Of a DNA stretch of 64,000 bases, positions 53,295 through 64,000 are shown in pieces. This stretch comes from Hymenopus coronatus (Eukaryota; Arthropoda; Insecta; Mantodea; Hymenopodidae). The first letter of the stretch is position 1; each line of letters begins with the position of its first letter. The DNA lies in contig CM060897.1 in NCBI GenBank assembly GCA_030762935.1, positions 108,342,176 through 108,406,175 of the forward strand, written 5' to 3'. Below the pieces are notes generated by a model, which worked only from the letters and a program-made list of their open reading frames with translations, made no database searches and had not been told where the DNA came from. The position numbers and the translations under genes are program-made.

Positions 53295-53760
53295 TGTCCT
53301 CCTCTTGCAAAACTGGTAAACCGTTAGATAAACAAAAACTTGTTACACAAAAAGTAGATCCCGTTAAAATACACTATTTGTCTTTAATATTTGGTTTTTT
53401 GTCTGTTTTTTTTTTTTTTTTTTTTCATCTAACCTTTTCCGATATATGTCATATTTCTTTCAATTTTAAAATATTCAAACTTTACTCAAACGAGAAATAA
53501 TCATCTGTTTCATATCTCTTTTGTTTTATGCCTGGCCATGGAAAGAGAACAGTTTTTCAGTGGGAATCGCATAGCGACAGGATTTGACTGCCAACTTGGT
53601 CTAGTGTGTTCCGTTTCTTTCCTTCCATTTACAAGCAAATAATAAAACCATTTCTGGTAATGCTTATCTTATTGGTATTTTGAAGATAAAATAATAATTT
53701 TTGTAAGAATAATTTGTTTGCAGAACAGATTAAGTAAGTCATGTGAATGGAACACATCTA
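53295..53760 (-). repeat. FA repeat, head-side half
   Basis: From 'gcaaaactggtaaaccgtta' to the head (taagtaagtcatgtgaatggaacacatc). The tail half is missing. A 20-nt T run at 53406-53426 replaces the 'acatttttttcgtgg' block. Confidence 0.84.
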
Positions 53761-54446
53761 GTTTTTCAGCTACTGCTAAGCTTATATATGAGAAAATGAT
53801 GAAGTTTTTGTACATTGTGGTTAATTATTTCAGACTACGCCGAGATTCATGTTAACGTTTTCGAAGTGATCGAAAAACGGAGCTTTTCAATATACCTGAA
53901 CGGATATAGCGTTTGCTAAAATTGCTTGCCATTAGCATTCCTCAAAAAGTAATGTATCTACCATCGTACACTTACAACAAATCACTTTGATATTTACACA
54001 TGTAGAAGAAATAGTCTTTTTAGATTGAAACAAAACAGCAAGCATAAATACCGGTTTAAAAGTTACTTACAAAAACTTACATTACAGCCTTGTAGCTTAA
54101 GTATTACAGGTATGTTACTTATCCATATATATCAGCTGTTGTAGATGTATTTCATTCTCGCTAAAATCAGGATTCCAAAAGAAATTCTTTTTCGATTTTT
54201 TCTCCGTCGGGAAATGTCGAAGATTCACGCAGAAGCAATTACCTTAAAGTTGTATGGAACGCTTTTTCCTCCCAAAATGAAACAAACCAGCAGAACATCG
54301 TAGTTGCGTGAGTTAAATGGGCTATTTTAACAATTGAAATTCCCGGAATTCGACAAAGTGTTTCTAACAAAGTGCCAGTCGCGCACAGATTCAAATAGGT
54401 CTCATTACAGAACCATGCATTGGGTTTTTGGCGAAATAAAAATATC
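53761..54446. other. Unassigned spacer
   Basis: No recognised gene. The 118-codon reverse frame at 54239-54595 runs into the antisense of SINE S1 and is a shadow. Confidence 0.4.
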
Positions 54447-54650
54447 ACGGTAGTGTGAGGGTAACGTGTCTGCCTTACATTCAACGACGAGTTCGAATCT
54501 CGCTTAGAGTGATACTCGTATAAGTTTTTTTCAGGGTTTTCCCTTATGCGGGAAGACGAATGTGGAGTAACTTCAAACTCATGAACCCTGATCATTTGAT
54601 CATCATTTCGCCGATTTCACTCAACATCCGATATGACCAACCAGGATGTG
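54447..54650 (+). mobile_element. SINE family S1, full-length head
   Basis: Box A-like gtgtgagggtaacgtgtctgcc and box B-like gacgagttcgaatctcg, then ttttttcagggttttcccttatgcgggaagac, aactcatgaaccctgatcatttgatcatcatttcgcc and gatatgaccaaccagg. The 3' end is truncated before aaaggacg. Confidence 0.82.
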
Positions 54651-54753
54651 AAGTGAGCTCGCTAACCACTCGAGCATGGAGGTAGTCCCCATAGTTTTCA
54701 AATGTTGAAATGGTCATAGCAGTATACAAACCTACTTAACTTGACTAAAAAAA

Positions 54754-55150
54754 CAGATATGTTAGATTCGCTTGACTTTCACTACCCATTCATCAACAAT
54801 CTATTTTTAAAAATATGTTCATATTAACTGAGATATCATTTGCAGAAATGGTTTTATTAAATATTTCCTTATAGATACAATGATAAAAGGGGAATACAAG
54901 GCTTAAGCGGTAGTCAAATCTTGTAAGAGCTGGACGCTATATGATACATTTGAAATTCAATTCTCTTTGTATGGCCAGAAGAGGTAAAAAAGAATGAGAA
55001 AAAATATATGACAGTTAATACCTGTAATCAGGAATATTTTGGAAACGGTTAACTCAGTTTTGTCAAACTCTTGCAAAAATCTTGCAGAATTAAGAAGACT
55101 AATTCTGGAAAATTCAAGGTATAGACTTCAACTGTTACGAAAATTTAGAG
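54754..55150 (+). repeat. FA repeat, second subfamily, 3'-truncated
   Basis: Head (cagatatgttagattcgcttgactttcactacccattc) to 'ggaaaattcaaggtatagacttcaactgttacgaaaatttagagtc'. The distal half, including the hairpin, is missing. Confidence 0.78.
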
Positions 55151-56130
55151 TCATTAAATTATAAGGTAACCTCTCTCGCGGCCTCCCTCCAATGCACGAG
55201 GGACCGAGAGTCGCCTAGGAAATGCTGCCTACAAAGACGGACAACAATCCTTAAAGAAAATACTGGAATGATTGACCAGCTCCCAAACGGGCGTAAACAT
55301 ATCATGTAACACTGTAGCGATAGGGTTTTTGTTCTAACAAACGTGAAGCGCTTCTCGCAAAAGATCGACATACACCTGTTGTTGAGCAAATTTGTTTAGC
55401 CATTTTCGAGGTGATCTCCTTAAACTGGCATCATTTTGTTTATTTTCTGTTAAAATTTACCTTCTCCTTTATTGTTTTGAGGCAGCACTAAAGAATATAA
55501 GATGAAAATAATTAATAAGCACGATAATATAAATAAACACATGTAATATAAATGAGATTATATTATAAGAGGATGTTAGCATAAGCTTAGTTATAAGAGA
55601 CGAGATAACAGAAACTGTACATGTCATAAAAGAGAAATCTTTCTCTAGGTTTTTCCGGACAATAGTCAGGGAGTTGGGGTGAAGGGATGTCCTTGAGCTA
55701 AAACAACGTAAACTTTAAGGGGTAGTGAGATTGTGAAAGTTACTGGGAATTAATAGCCTAAGTGAAATGATAAAACACTTTCTATTGGCTCATGAGAAGA
55801 AGAGACGCTGCTGGGAGCGGGGAAAACAAGCCAATTAGAGCACAGCCTTAATGCTTAGGCAGAAAAAAGGCATTTGAGACGCGAGTTCTCAGTTCAGTTC
55901 GTCCACATTTACTGCACAAGTCAAATTCGCCTTTAGGTTCTCACAGTACTTCCGTCCTACACATATTTACGTAAGAAATGTGATACGCGACTTCTAAGTT
56001 TCATTATAAACGAAAACGTATAATGCAGTTTCAGCTAGAATCTACAAGAATTATAAAGTGCGTATAAGTTGTGAAAGGTACTCAACTAGCCGGAGCAAAT
56101 ATGAATAATATATTAAAAACATAATAGAAA
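55151..56130. promoter_or_regulatory. Repeat-poor interval with a second promoter-like site
   Basis: No gene recognised. At 55889-55894 TCAGTT (in ttctcagttcagttcg) matches an arthropod initiator. agaaaaaa (55861-55868) lies at -30, in place of a TATA box, and two CCAAT-type boxes (attgg at 55791, ccaat at 55831) lie upstream. A possible splice donor, gtaagaa, occurs at 55971. The layout suggests a TATA-poor promoter with a short leader, but evidence is weak. Confidence 0.3.
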
Positions 56131-56980
56131 CCTGACGTGTTCCATTCACATAACTTTCTTTAGCTGTTCAAAATACAAGTTATTCTTACAAAATATTATT
56201 CTTTTATCTACTTCATGCTAATCGAGTTTACCATTAGCAGAATTGGTGTTATTACTTGCTCCCTTGTAAGTAGAAGGGAATTAAGGTAATACATTATGCT
56301 ACAGCGATAGTAAAATCTTTTAAAAGCTGGTTGCTATATGAAACAATTTAAATTCGCTTCGTTTTGCATGGTCCCTTTTGAGAAAAGTTAGGAGCTTAAA
56401 AATGAAACCAATAACAAGGAATATCTCCAAAACGGTCAACTATACAAGAAAAACATATACGATAGAAACAATTTAAATTCGCTTCGTTTTGCATGGTCCC
56501 TTTTGAGAAAAGTTAGGAGCTTAAAAATGAAACCAATAACAAGGAATATCTCCAAAACGGTCAACTATACAAGAAAAACATATACGATATAAATTATGTC
56601 CTTTACCGAGATTTGCATTTTCTGTGTAGCAGGATTTTGTATATCTCTTACGGTTTAACCGTTACGTAAAGAGGCTATTCCCAGAAAATTCAAAATATAC
56701 ACTTTACTTGTCATGTAAATATATTTGATGTACGCTGTTTTAATCAAAATCATTAGAGCCAATTTTGAGAAAAACAAAATTTTCAAAGATGTTTTCATGT
56801 AAAGGGTAGTTTGTGGTGGGGGGATTCTCTTGAAAATATTTGTGTCACATCCTTGGAAGATAATAAATTTAAATACCATTTTTTTATACAGGGGACCCTA
56901 GGTGAAATCTCGGTATCGAATTACAGTGCAATCAATAGTTTCTCTACCTCAGTACCATGTACTATATAGAGAAAGTAAAA
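56131..56980 (+). repeat. FA repeat, full length with duplication
   Basis: Head (cctgacgtgttccattcacataactttcttta) and tail (ctcagtaccatgtactatatagagaaagtaaaa). The CA region and dyad have been deleted (56880), while a 126-bp segment is duplicated (56341-56592). Confidence 0.9.
56341..56592. repeat. Perfect 126-bp tandem duplication inside FA
   Basis: Units 56341-56466 and 56467-56592 appear identical from aaacaatttaaattcgcttcg to acaagaaaaacatatacgat. The identity implies a very recent duplication, or an assembly artefact. Confidence 0.92.
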
Positions 56981-57057
56981 ATAATCAGATATGTCGAGGA
57001 GTGGGTGTAAGCGTCGCAGTTCGTTCTTTTAGAAATGTGAAGCCATGATTTTTACAT

Positions 57058-57755
57058 TACGTCACCCCTCTGTTCCCCCTCCTATGAGACACTGTCAAAT
57101 ATCTTGGCCTGCATTTTGATCGCCGACAGACCTGGAACTCTCACATTAATTCAAAATTAAATCTCGCCTACTCCAGATTACGTAAATTGTATCCCATTCT
57201 CAACCGCAAGTCCTCTTTGCAAATTTCAAGTGGTTCTCTTTTATACAAATCTTTACTTCGTCCTTTACTCACCTATGCTTGTCCGATTTGGGGAGGTGCA
57301 GCTGCAAACAAAATTAATCGTCTGCAGGTATTTCAAAATAAAGTGTTAAGGCTCACAGTGAATGCACCTTGGTATATCAGAAACTCTCAGACACATCATG
57401 AACTTGGACTCAGTGCCATCTCTGCACATATTCGATCTCAGGCTCGCACGTTTTTTCAGCATCTTCACTTAGTACCTGGCGCAGTGAACTTCTCGTTGGG
57501 GCAAAAATCTGATGCAGTTCCTCGGATAAAGAGTCGTCTCCCACAGGATGTGCTGTTTTCTTCAGGAAGTGATTCCGAGAAAGTAGACTCCCACTGAATG
57601 ACTGTGTGAAATAATCTCTGACTGTTTAGTGCCAGGGGGGCCTCATGTGGCTGACCTCACAAATTATGTTCTTTGTTACTTTTAGTTATAATGTATTTCA
57701 TTTCAATTCTGTATAGCATAATTAATGCTGAACGAACCTAAATAAATTAAAAAAA
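57058..57755 (+). pseudogene. Jockey-clade LINE, 3' end, 5'-truncated
   Basis: From 57088 the + frame is open to 57597: TVKYLGLHFDRRQTWNSHIN, LLYKSLLRPLLTYACPIWGG, FQNKVLRLTVNAPWYIRN, THHELGLSAI. These are the blocks after the reverse-transcriptase domain of jockey-type ORF2. A TGA at 57085 interrupts the frame upstream. The 3' UTR ends with taaataaatt and an A run near 57742-57755. Sequence differs clearly from the LINE at 49.3 kb, so a distinct lineage. The catalytic domain is absent. Confidence 0.9.
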
Positions 57756-58096
57756 ATATTTCTTCTTTTAACCTGGAACCCGAAGCTTGGAATTAAAGCA
57801 TACCCCATGTATAGATTTTCTTGCACGTGGTACAATGTTTGGAAACCTTTCAACAAACTCCCGGCATATTCATGTTTTAAGTATACGTTGTACATAAACT
57901 CCGTTCTTCCAAGCAAAATGTTGACTGTAACGACAGAAGCACTTGACTTGTGTTCAGTAGGCATTTTTAGCCTGGAAAAGTTTAATATTTTCCTGCAGGT
58001 TTCACATAAAATAAACCAATAAAGTAAACTATAATCTGTAACCACGCAGAAAAATACTTTCATAAATAATGATATGCTCATTTGTCAACGTGTATT
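57756..58096. other. Unassigned spacer
   Basis: A 119-codon reverse frame (57722-58081) and a 71-codon + frame overlap here. Neither has a recognised domain. Confidence 0.35.
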
Positions 58097-59147
58097 ACTT
58101 TATCTAGCACGTATGTAAAATACAGTCAGTGGAGAAGATATTGTATTCCATCCAAAAATTCGATACCGGTATTTCACCTGAAGTATGCTTTGAGACTTCT
58201 CAATATCAACAAAAAGAAGCATTTTAAGAAAAAGGTCCTATACTAAACTGTATATACCTCAAAATACTATAAATATCATCTTAAATTATCTTTATTGTCA
58301 TAATGATAATGTGGAGACAGCATAACTGAAAAACGAAAAGTCGCTTAAATGCCAAAACTTAGGTATTTAGTCATACTGAAATTGGAATTAATATAAGCCC
58401 AATAAAATTCTTAATCTTGTTTTATTTTTATACTATTAAAATATGTATTGTTAGTAATATTTTATTTCATTTTTTTTTTGTATCTTCTAAGCATACAACA
58501 AGAACATCCGCACAAAAATTCTCCACTCAAAATTACCCTTTAAATCAAGCATTTTTCGAAATGCTCGATTTTCTAAAACAGGACTCTAGGACTTTCATTA
58601 AAATGGGGCATGTTAAAGATATTTACATGCCAAATAAAATGAATATCCTGAACTTCTTGGAAATTGCCCTGAAGCACCCTTCATTCTGGATGACTTTTGC
58701 GTATCTGGTAAACTATTAGAGACAGACAAAAGCTAACTTCACTAAAAATATAGATCTCGTTAAAACACACAACTTATATCGTATTCAGTTGTTTTTTTTT
58801 ATTTTTATTTATTTATTTCTTTTTGTAGAACTAACCGTTTCCAAAATATTGCTTGTTATTGGTTTCAATTTTGAAATCTTAAATTTTTCTCAAACATGAA
58901 GTCCTAGTCCGTTTCAACACTTTCTTTTTACTTCTGGCCATGACGAGAACGTAATTTAATGAGATAGATTCTAATATATTTTACTATCGCTTTAGCCTAG
59001 TATATCTCCTACTTAAAAGTAACTAAGTCATATGACCGTTTCTGGTAATATTTATATTGATTAAAAAGATGTAAATAAAATAATCATTTTATGAATAGTT
59101 TGTTTGCAGAATAGATAGAGAAAGTTGTGTGAATGGACAACATAAAT
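58097..59147 (-). repeat. FA repeat, full length, enlarged
   Basis: Tail (actttatctagcacgtatgtaaaatacagtcagtggagaag) and head (atagagaaagttgtgtgaatggac). It is about 1.05 kb because extra AT-rich sequence sits near 58240-58320 and 58375-58480, splitting the microsatellite and dyad regions. Confidence 0.83.
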
Positions 59148-59340
59148 TCTTTACATTGTTTTTGCTGAGTTAATCCATATATTTAAGATTCGGTTTTATG
59201 TAGCCTAAATGAGATACTGGAACAGGCACTTAAATTGCAGTTTTTGCCCCGTTGAAATCCGCGATCAAGTTATAACTAACGAGCCGTTGGTAATTCAATT
59301 CTTTTAGACTTGTCACGTTAGACTAAATCTTACCGAAAAG
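59148..59340. other. Short spacer
   Basis: No recognised feature. Confidence 0.4.
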
Positions 59341-60003
59341 GTCTGGTGTTACATCACATGCTTTCTCTATCTTCTCTGTAACAAATTATTCTTAAAAGAG
59401 CTTATTCTTCTATCTATTCATGCTAAGTAAACACTAACAGAAATGGCCTGACTAGTTTATTCAGTATAAGGGGAATAAGAATATACATAGGTTAAAGAAA
59501 TGGTCAAATCTCTTTTCAGCTCGTCGCTATATGAAACAAATGAAATTCGTTTCTCTTTTTCATTCCTGAGAGTAAAAACGAATCTTAACTTCCCTCTTGA
59601 GAAAAGCTTAAGTAGTTAAAACTGAAACCAATAACAAGGAATATCTCGGAAGCGGTTAACTCTACAAGAAATGTATATGACATAAATAGTCTGTTATAAT
59701 GAGATCTATATTTTTGAGTCGTAAGTTTGTCTATCTCAATCCAAATTTTTAAGAAAATCAAAACTTTCCATGTAAAGGGTAGTTGGGGGTGGGGGGTCCT
59801 GAAAATTACGTGTCGTATCCTTGGAAGATACTAAACCTAAATACTAAGTTTGGTATTTTTCTTTTTCGTTTATGAATTATGCTGCACACACTGGCCTTTT
59901 TTCTAAAAAAAAAAATGTTTTCTTGGGGGTACCAAAATATGTATTTCAGGTGAAATCTCGGCATCAAATTGTCCATTGTACATGCGTGCTAGAGAAAGTA
60001 AAA
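59341..60003 (+). repeat. FA repeat, second subfamily
   Basis: Head (gtctggtgttacatcacatgctttctctatcttctc) and tail (cattgtacatgcgtgctagagaaagtaaaac). A deletion joins 'gtctatctcaatccaaattt' to 'aagaaaatcaaaac'. The CA array is nearly lost. Confidence 0.83.
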
Positions 60004-60257
60004 CATATTAATTATAATTTCCCATACCCTCCATGTTTGGATAGACTTCTGAGCTATGGAACTAAGTGACAGAAAATCCAGGCTGGAAAGACTGATAATA
60101 TGCATGCGTGTCCGTCAGCCGTAAGGTCTGAATATCACAACTGGGCGTTCTAACAATCAGCCGCATATTTCAGATGAAGAATAAACGTTTTGAATCATCG
60201 CTGCAGGCGTCGAGTATTTTGTTTCCCAAGATTTTATTAAAACTGTGAGGGCTGGCT
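60004..60257. other. Short spacer
   Basis: No recognised feature. Confidence 0.4.
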
Positions 60258-60516
60258 GGCCCCTTAGTTCAGTCGGAATAGCACCTACTTGCTCTGCGAG
60301 GTCTCAGGTTCGATTCCCGGGTGGGGCTAGGAATTTTTCTCTAGCCCGGATATTCTCTATCCTTCCCAGAGACTGTGTGTCTGTGTGTGTGTGTGAAGAG
60401 CGCGTGCGCGCGCGCCTAACGTCTACAGAATACGCCAATATACAAATGTTCCACAGGGAAATGCAACCGATAGGACCATGCGGTTAAATGTAATAAATTA
60501 AACACACACACAAAAA
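60258..60516 (+). mobile_element. SINE family S4, copy with complete tRNA-like head
   Basis: The head ggccccttagttcagtcgg (box A) ... ctcaggttcgattcccggg (box B) ends gtggggcta, so gcccc and ggggc can form an acceptor-like stem over about 72 nt. The body has tttttctctagcccggatattctctatcc, a GT/GC tract (60376-60415), atgttccacagggaaatgcaaccgataggaccatgcgg and an A/CA-rich tail. The continuous body and poor anticodon stem exclude a functional tRNA gene. Confidence 0.82.
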
Positions 60517-60518
60517 AA

Positions 60519-60957
60519 ATGATTTGTTCCATTCACATGATTTTCTCAACATCTTTGTAACAAATTATTGTTAATAAGCTTATTCTTCTATCTACTTTAC
60601 TCTAATCGAGATAAAATTAGCAGAAATGGTCGTATTACTTAGTTCCTTGCAAGTAGAAGTTGTACCGGCAATCAAAAGTTTTAAAATGTGGTTTCTATGG
60701 GATTGAAATCAGTTTCTTTGCGTGGCCAGAAGTTAAGTTCCCGCACGAGATTTTGAAACTGAAACTAATAACAAGGAATGTCTCGAAAACGGCCAATTCC
60801 AAGAAAAAATGTATAAAATGCGTGTTTTAACGAGATCTACATTTTTTTTTTGTTTTTTTTTTTTGTTTTTTTTTTTTAGTAAGATTTTGTTCATCTCTTA
60901 AAATTCAGTAAAATTCATCCGAATGAGAAAGTCTTCAGAAGCTATTAAAAAAAAAAA
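60519..60957 (+). repeat. FA repeat, first half
   Basis: Head (atttgttccattcacatgattttctcaac) directly follows the A-rich tail of S4. It is lost after 'gtcttcagaagctattaaaaaaaaaaagg' at 60957. T/G-rich runs lie at 60842-60878. Confidence 0.84.
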
Positions 60958-61140
60958 GGTGTACGACCCATTCTTCTTTAAATTATTTTCCCTTGTATGT
61001 CATGGCAACTTAATTCTGAATCCATCAAAATAAAATAATAAAGCACTCTTATAACACACTCCGTATTTACTTTGAAACTTCTTTGGAATGAGAACTTCTG
61101 CCACATAGAATGTCCATGTTTTCAAGCAAAAATGACATTT
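60958..61140. other. Short spacer
   Basis: No recognised feature. Confidence 0.4.
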
Positions 61141-61319
61141 CAAGAGGTCGCAAGTTCGAATCTTGCTTAGGATGAGTTACCCGGATGAGGTTTTTTGGGT
61201 TTTCCTTAGAAAACGAATTTCTAGTAACTTTAAGCTTCATGGACCCTGAAACCATTTGAGCATCATTTTACATCCATGTCATTCATCGTCCGATGACCAA
61301 CTAGGTTAAAGGACGTTAA
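61141..61319 (+). mobile_element. SINE family S1, 5'-truncated
   Basis: Begins at box B (gtcgcaagttcgaatcttgc). It includes ttttttgggttttccttagaaaacg, ttaagcttcatggaccctgaaaccatttgagcatcatttta and aaccaactaggttaaaggacgtta near the end (61290-61319). Confidence 0.8.
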
Positions 61320-61440
61320 ACTACAAAATGGTAATTTATTTCACTGAAAGTAGAACCGTATTTCGAACTATAGATTTCTCCACATGACTAACTTATTGAT
61401 CTAATATTTTAACGCTGACAGTGCTTACGTCTTAATATGC

Positions 61441-61660
61441 TATTTTCACATGACTTTCTCTACCCTCTATCATTTATTGGTGAATATATAAGCTGCTCTC
61501 ACGAAAGTTTATTTTTTATTTACTTCTTTTTAATTGATAAATATTTGCAGAAACAGCTAGAACACATTTTTTGTTAAAGGGAATAGTGACAGTCAAATGT
61601 TACCTGGACATGTATATATTGCCGTAACTTTTCATTTTGCATGCAATCATGAGAAACAGA
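61441..61660 (+). repeat. FA fragment, second subfamily
   Basis: ttttcacatgactttctctaccctctatc...attgataaatatttgcagaaac...agtgacagtcaaatgtta: a diverged head-side portion. Confidence 0.68.
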
Positions 61661-61766
61661 TTAATGTCGACATGGCCTTAAAGAGATAAAGCATTGAGCA
61701 ATTAAAAAGGGATACCGTTGGATTATGTTACAAAAATTGGGTTTTTGGAATAATTGTCTAACTTTT

Positions 61767-62603
61767 GCTTTCTCTACACGCACTATGTACATACTGCATA
61801 GAGAAGGTATTGTATTGCAACAAAAAATTCAATACTGTGATCTCACCGGAAATACACGTTTTGGAACCTCCTGAATAAAAAAATATTTTTAGAAAAAATG
61901 TGTGTGTCTGTGTCTGTGACTGTATCTGTCTGAGGACAGCATAGCTCAAAAATGAAAAGAGCGTTAAACACCAAAATTTGTATTTAAGTTTGGTATCTTC
62001 CAACGATGCGACACGAAGATTTTCAAGAAAATCTCCCAACTACCCTTTACATGGAAAAAATTTCGAAATTTTTTATTTTCTCAAAAATGGCTCTAACAAT
62101 TTTGATTAAATTATCGAGTATTATAGATATTTACATGAAAAATAAGCTCTGCAACATGAATTTTCTGGGAACAGCATCTGAAGACCTATTTGTTCTGGAT
62201 GAATTTGTTTGAATTTTGCATAACTAGTAAACCATAAGAGATAGACAAAAACCTACTACACAGAACATGTAGAATTTCCTCAAAACACACAATTTATATC
62301 AAACATGTTTTTCGTAGATTTGAATTTTTCAAGATACTTTGTTATTAGTTTCAGTTTTAAAATACTTAAAACGTTTCTCGTAGGGAACTTATCAACTCCT
62401 GGCCACCCCCCCCCCTAAAAACGGATTTCATTCCCATAGCAACCACAGTTTAAAACATTTGACAGTCGGTTTAGCCTGGAGGATTCCCTTATTTCCTTTA
62501 ACGTATAATGAACTAAGTAAAAAGACCATTTATGCTAATATTTATCTCGATTAGCATATAGTAAATAGAAGAATAAATTTTAACAATGTGAATGGAACAT
62601 CAG
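61767..62603 (-). repeat. FA repeat, full length
   Basis: Tail hairpin (gctttctctacacgcactatgtacatactgcatagagaagg) and a shortened head (aacaatgtgaatggaacatcag, lacking tagagaaagtc). GT tract at 61899-61930. A reverse frame of 93 codons covers the tail half. Confidence 0.89.
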
Positions 62604-62819
62604 ATTTTTGTAGTGCGTTTTCTCTGTCGCTTTTACTTTGTCAATTATACATGATTATACAAAATTCTTGCCTAATGAGGACTTCAGGGCTTGCTTCCAC
62701 AAATTCATGTTACGTATATATTTTGGAGCTTCTCTCCTATCTGAGGCGGCTTACGCTGTCGATGTTTGACGGTTTTAGTCGCGCAGATCCCCTTGTTGTC
62801 ATTCAGCATTTGCGGATGA
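62604..62819. other. Short spacer
   Basis: No recognised feature. Confidence 0.4.
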
Positions 62820-63235
62820 ATACTTTACATTTTATTTGCCATATAAATATTTGGTATTTTAATCAAATTAGTTAAGGCGCCATTTTTGAAAAAGAAGACA
62901 GAATTCTAAAAACAGTTTGGGAGTGTGGGATTTTGCTGAAAATCTTCGTATCACATATCTGGAAGGTACTATTTTGGAGTTTTTCCCAAACATGTTGCAT
63001 GATTGGACTCTTAGATGAGACGTCATTTTCCTGATCTCTCGGCTACGGTTTGCGGCTTAGGCCCTCAACTTTAGGCTACACCTAAATGCGGACCAAAAAG
63101 CTCGACAAATATCGGAGATTATCCCTGAACCTAAATACCAAGTTTATGTTTAACAAATTGTTTGGTATTTTGTTATGCTGTACACAGACAAGAAATACAG
63201 ACCTATTTTATAAAAACGCATTTTTTGTAAGTAAA
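62820..63235 (+). repeat. FA repeat, 3' half with insert
   Basis: A + copy from 'tactttacattttatttgccatataaatat' with about 156 bp of foreign sequence at 62972-63127, which contains 'ctcggctacggtttgcggcttag', also seen at about 386-408. It resumes with cctaaataccaagttt and is lost near 63235, before the hairpin. Confidence 0.75.
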
Positions 63236-64000
63236 CTGTTTTACTTGTCGCTTTTTCGTAGCGTGAGCCAATGTTTCTACTGCGGCACAACGTGAGCGAT
63301 TTATATGTAAGCAGTATACATTTACGTTTGAAAACTACATTGATTAAAATATTAGCAAGAAAAAAAAAAACGGAAATAGAAAAGCTACTGGGGGTTCCCG
63401 AAATCTAAGGGCCTATCTACCAAGCTGGCTCTTAGTCTGTGATCGAGCCTGAAAATCTTAACAGATGGCTCTGCTGGTGAAAACCGCACCCCAAAATTCA
63501 CCGCCCTGTGCGCTTAGGAGTAGCGCGGTTTGAATGCGTGGCATCGAGGCGCGGTTCAGCATTATCACGATAGAAAAGGGCGGGGATTTCATTGGTGACG
63601 CTTGTTGTTTATCTTCTAAAACGACCCTAGGTTCAACATCCATCTCTCCTTTGACCTGTTTGTTAAAAGATGCTAATTAAAGAGTTATCTTATCGGGAGT
63701 TCACAAGTTATCAACCTTTGATATCATCTGCGCAAAATTTACATCTGGCATAAGGGTTGTTTGTTCTTGGACGATTTAATGAGGAGAGCTTGCTAATATT
63801 TAATCTTCTGGTTTGTTCAGGTCTGCAAGTGTCTCAGTACTGGTACCTAACCGGCGTTTTTGGCTTGAGGGTTACGTGTTTGTATTGAATGTTTCTGAAC
63901 GGGAGTACATGTAAAATTAGAGCGGGACCACGCAGATTAAATAAAAAAACAAACTTACCTGAGATGTGGAGTGAATTTGTGACAGCAACCACAGTGTGAA
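63236..64000. other. Unassigned end of window
   Basis: No gene recognised over 765 bp. A GC-rich CpG patch lies at 63465-63600, with short frames on the reverse strand and no domain. Confidence 0.4.

Noticed and set aside
60258..60330. Functional tRNA gene
   Set aside because: It has box A, box B and an acceptor-like stem, but the anticodon stem is poor and a SINE body follows without a Pol III terminator; related truncated copies occur at 45.9 and 51.0 kb.
1..64000. CRISPR array
   Set aside because: Repeats are dispersed, long and in both orientations, with no regularly spaced short direct repeats; the context is eukaryotic.

Overview
This window looks like a repeat-saturated stretch of an AT-rich animal genome, most likely an arthropod and probably an insect. 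The support is jockey-clade LINE tails, mariner- and Tc1-type transposase remnants, several unrelated tRNA-headed SINE families, and a TATA/TCAGT core promoter of arthropod type. I cannot name the species. I found no rRNA, no credible stand-alone tRNA gene, no CRISPR array and no intact host protein-coding gene. The longest meaningful open frame (187 codons) is the C-terminal end of a reverse transcriptase.

The dominant feature is one dispersed family, called FA here, present in about 45 copies and fragments on both strands and covering roughly half of the window. In the orientation called +, an FA copy is about 0.84-0.88 kb when full length. It starts with A-rich sequence and TCTGATGTGTTCCATTCAC followed by catgACTTTCTCTA. 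Its middle holds a perfect dyad (TTAAATACCAA, 2 nt, then the reverse complement), followed by a CA microsatellite at a fixed position. It ends in a hairpin (CTTCTCTATACACTATGTAC... pairing with ...GTGTAGAGAAAG) and an A run. No copy has an evident transposase, so the family looks non-autonomous. Its layout (terminal hairpin, internal microsatellite, short subterminal inverted repeat) resembles Helentron/Helitron2-associated elements, but one nested copy is flanked by an imperfect 8-bp duplication, so its class is open.

Other residents are: SINE families S1 (5.5, 40.2, 43.6, 54.4, 61.1 kb), S2 (17.1, 24.7, 34.4, 46.7, 51.3 kb), S3 and relatives (8.1, 17.5, 20.1, 33.5, 43.7 kb), S4 (45.9, 51.0, 60.3 kb), S5 (26.2 kb), S6 (29.2, 32.5 kb), S7 (a dimer at 26.6 kb) and S8 (33.0 kb); jockey-like LINE tails at 16.5-17.4 (-), 49.3-50.0 (-) and 57.1-57.8 kb (+); a degraded mariner at 27.3-28.2 kb (+); a Tc1-like element with TIRs at 46.28-48.57 kb; and foldback elements at 11.0 and 44.6-45.2 kb.

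Nesting gives a relative chronology. LINE-in-FA, FA-in-FA, SINE-in-FA, SINE-in-LINE, SINE-in-Tc1 and SINE-in-SINE insertions are all visible, several with target-site duplications of 11-14 bp. The least repeat-dense interval is about 34.5-36.9 kb. It contains the best candidate for host regulation: paired CCAAT boxes, TATAAAA and TCAGTG with the TATA box starting at exactly -31. A second, weaker promoter-like site lies near 55.89 kb.
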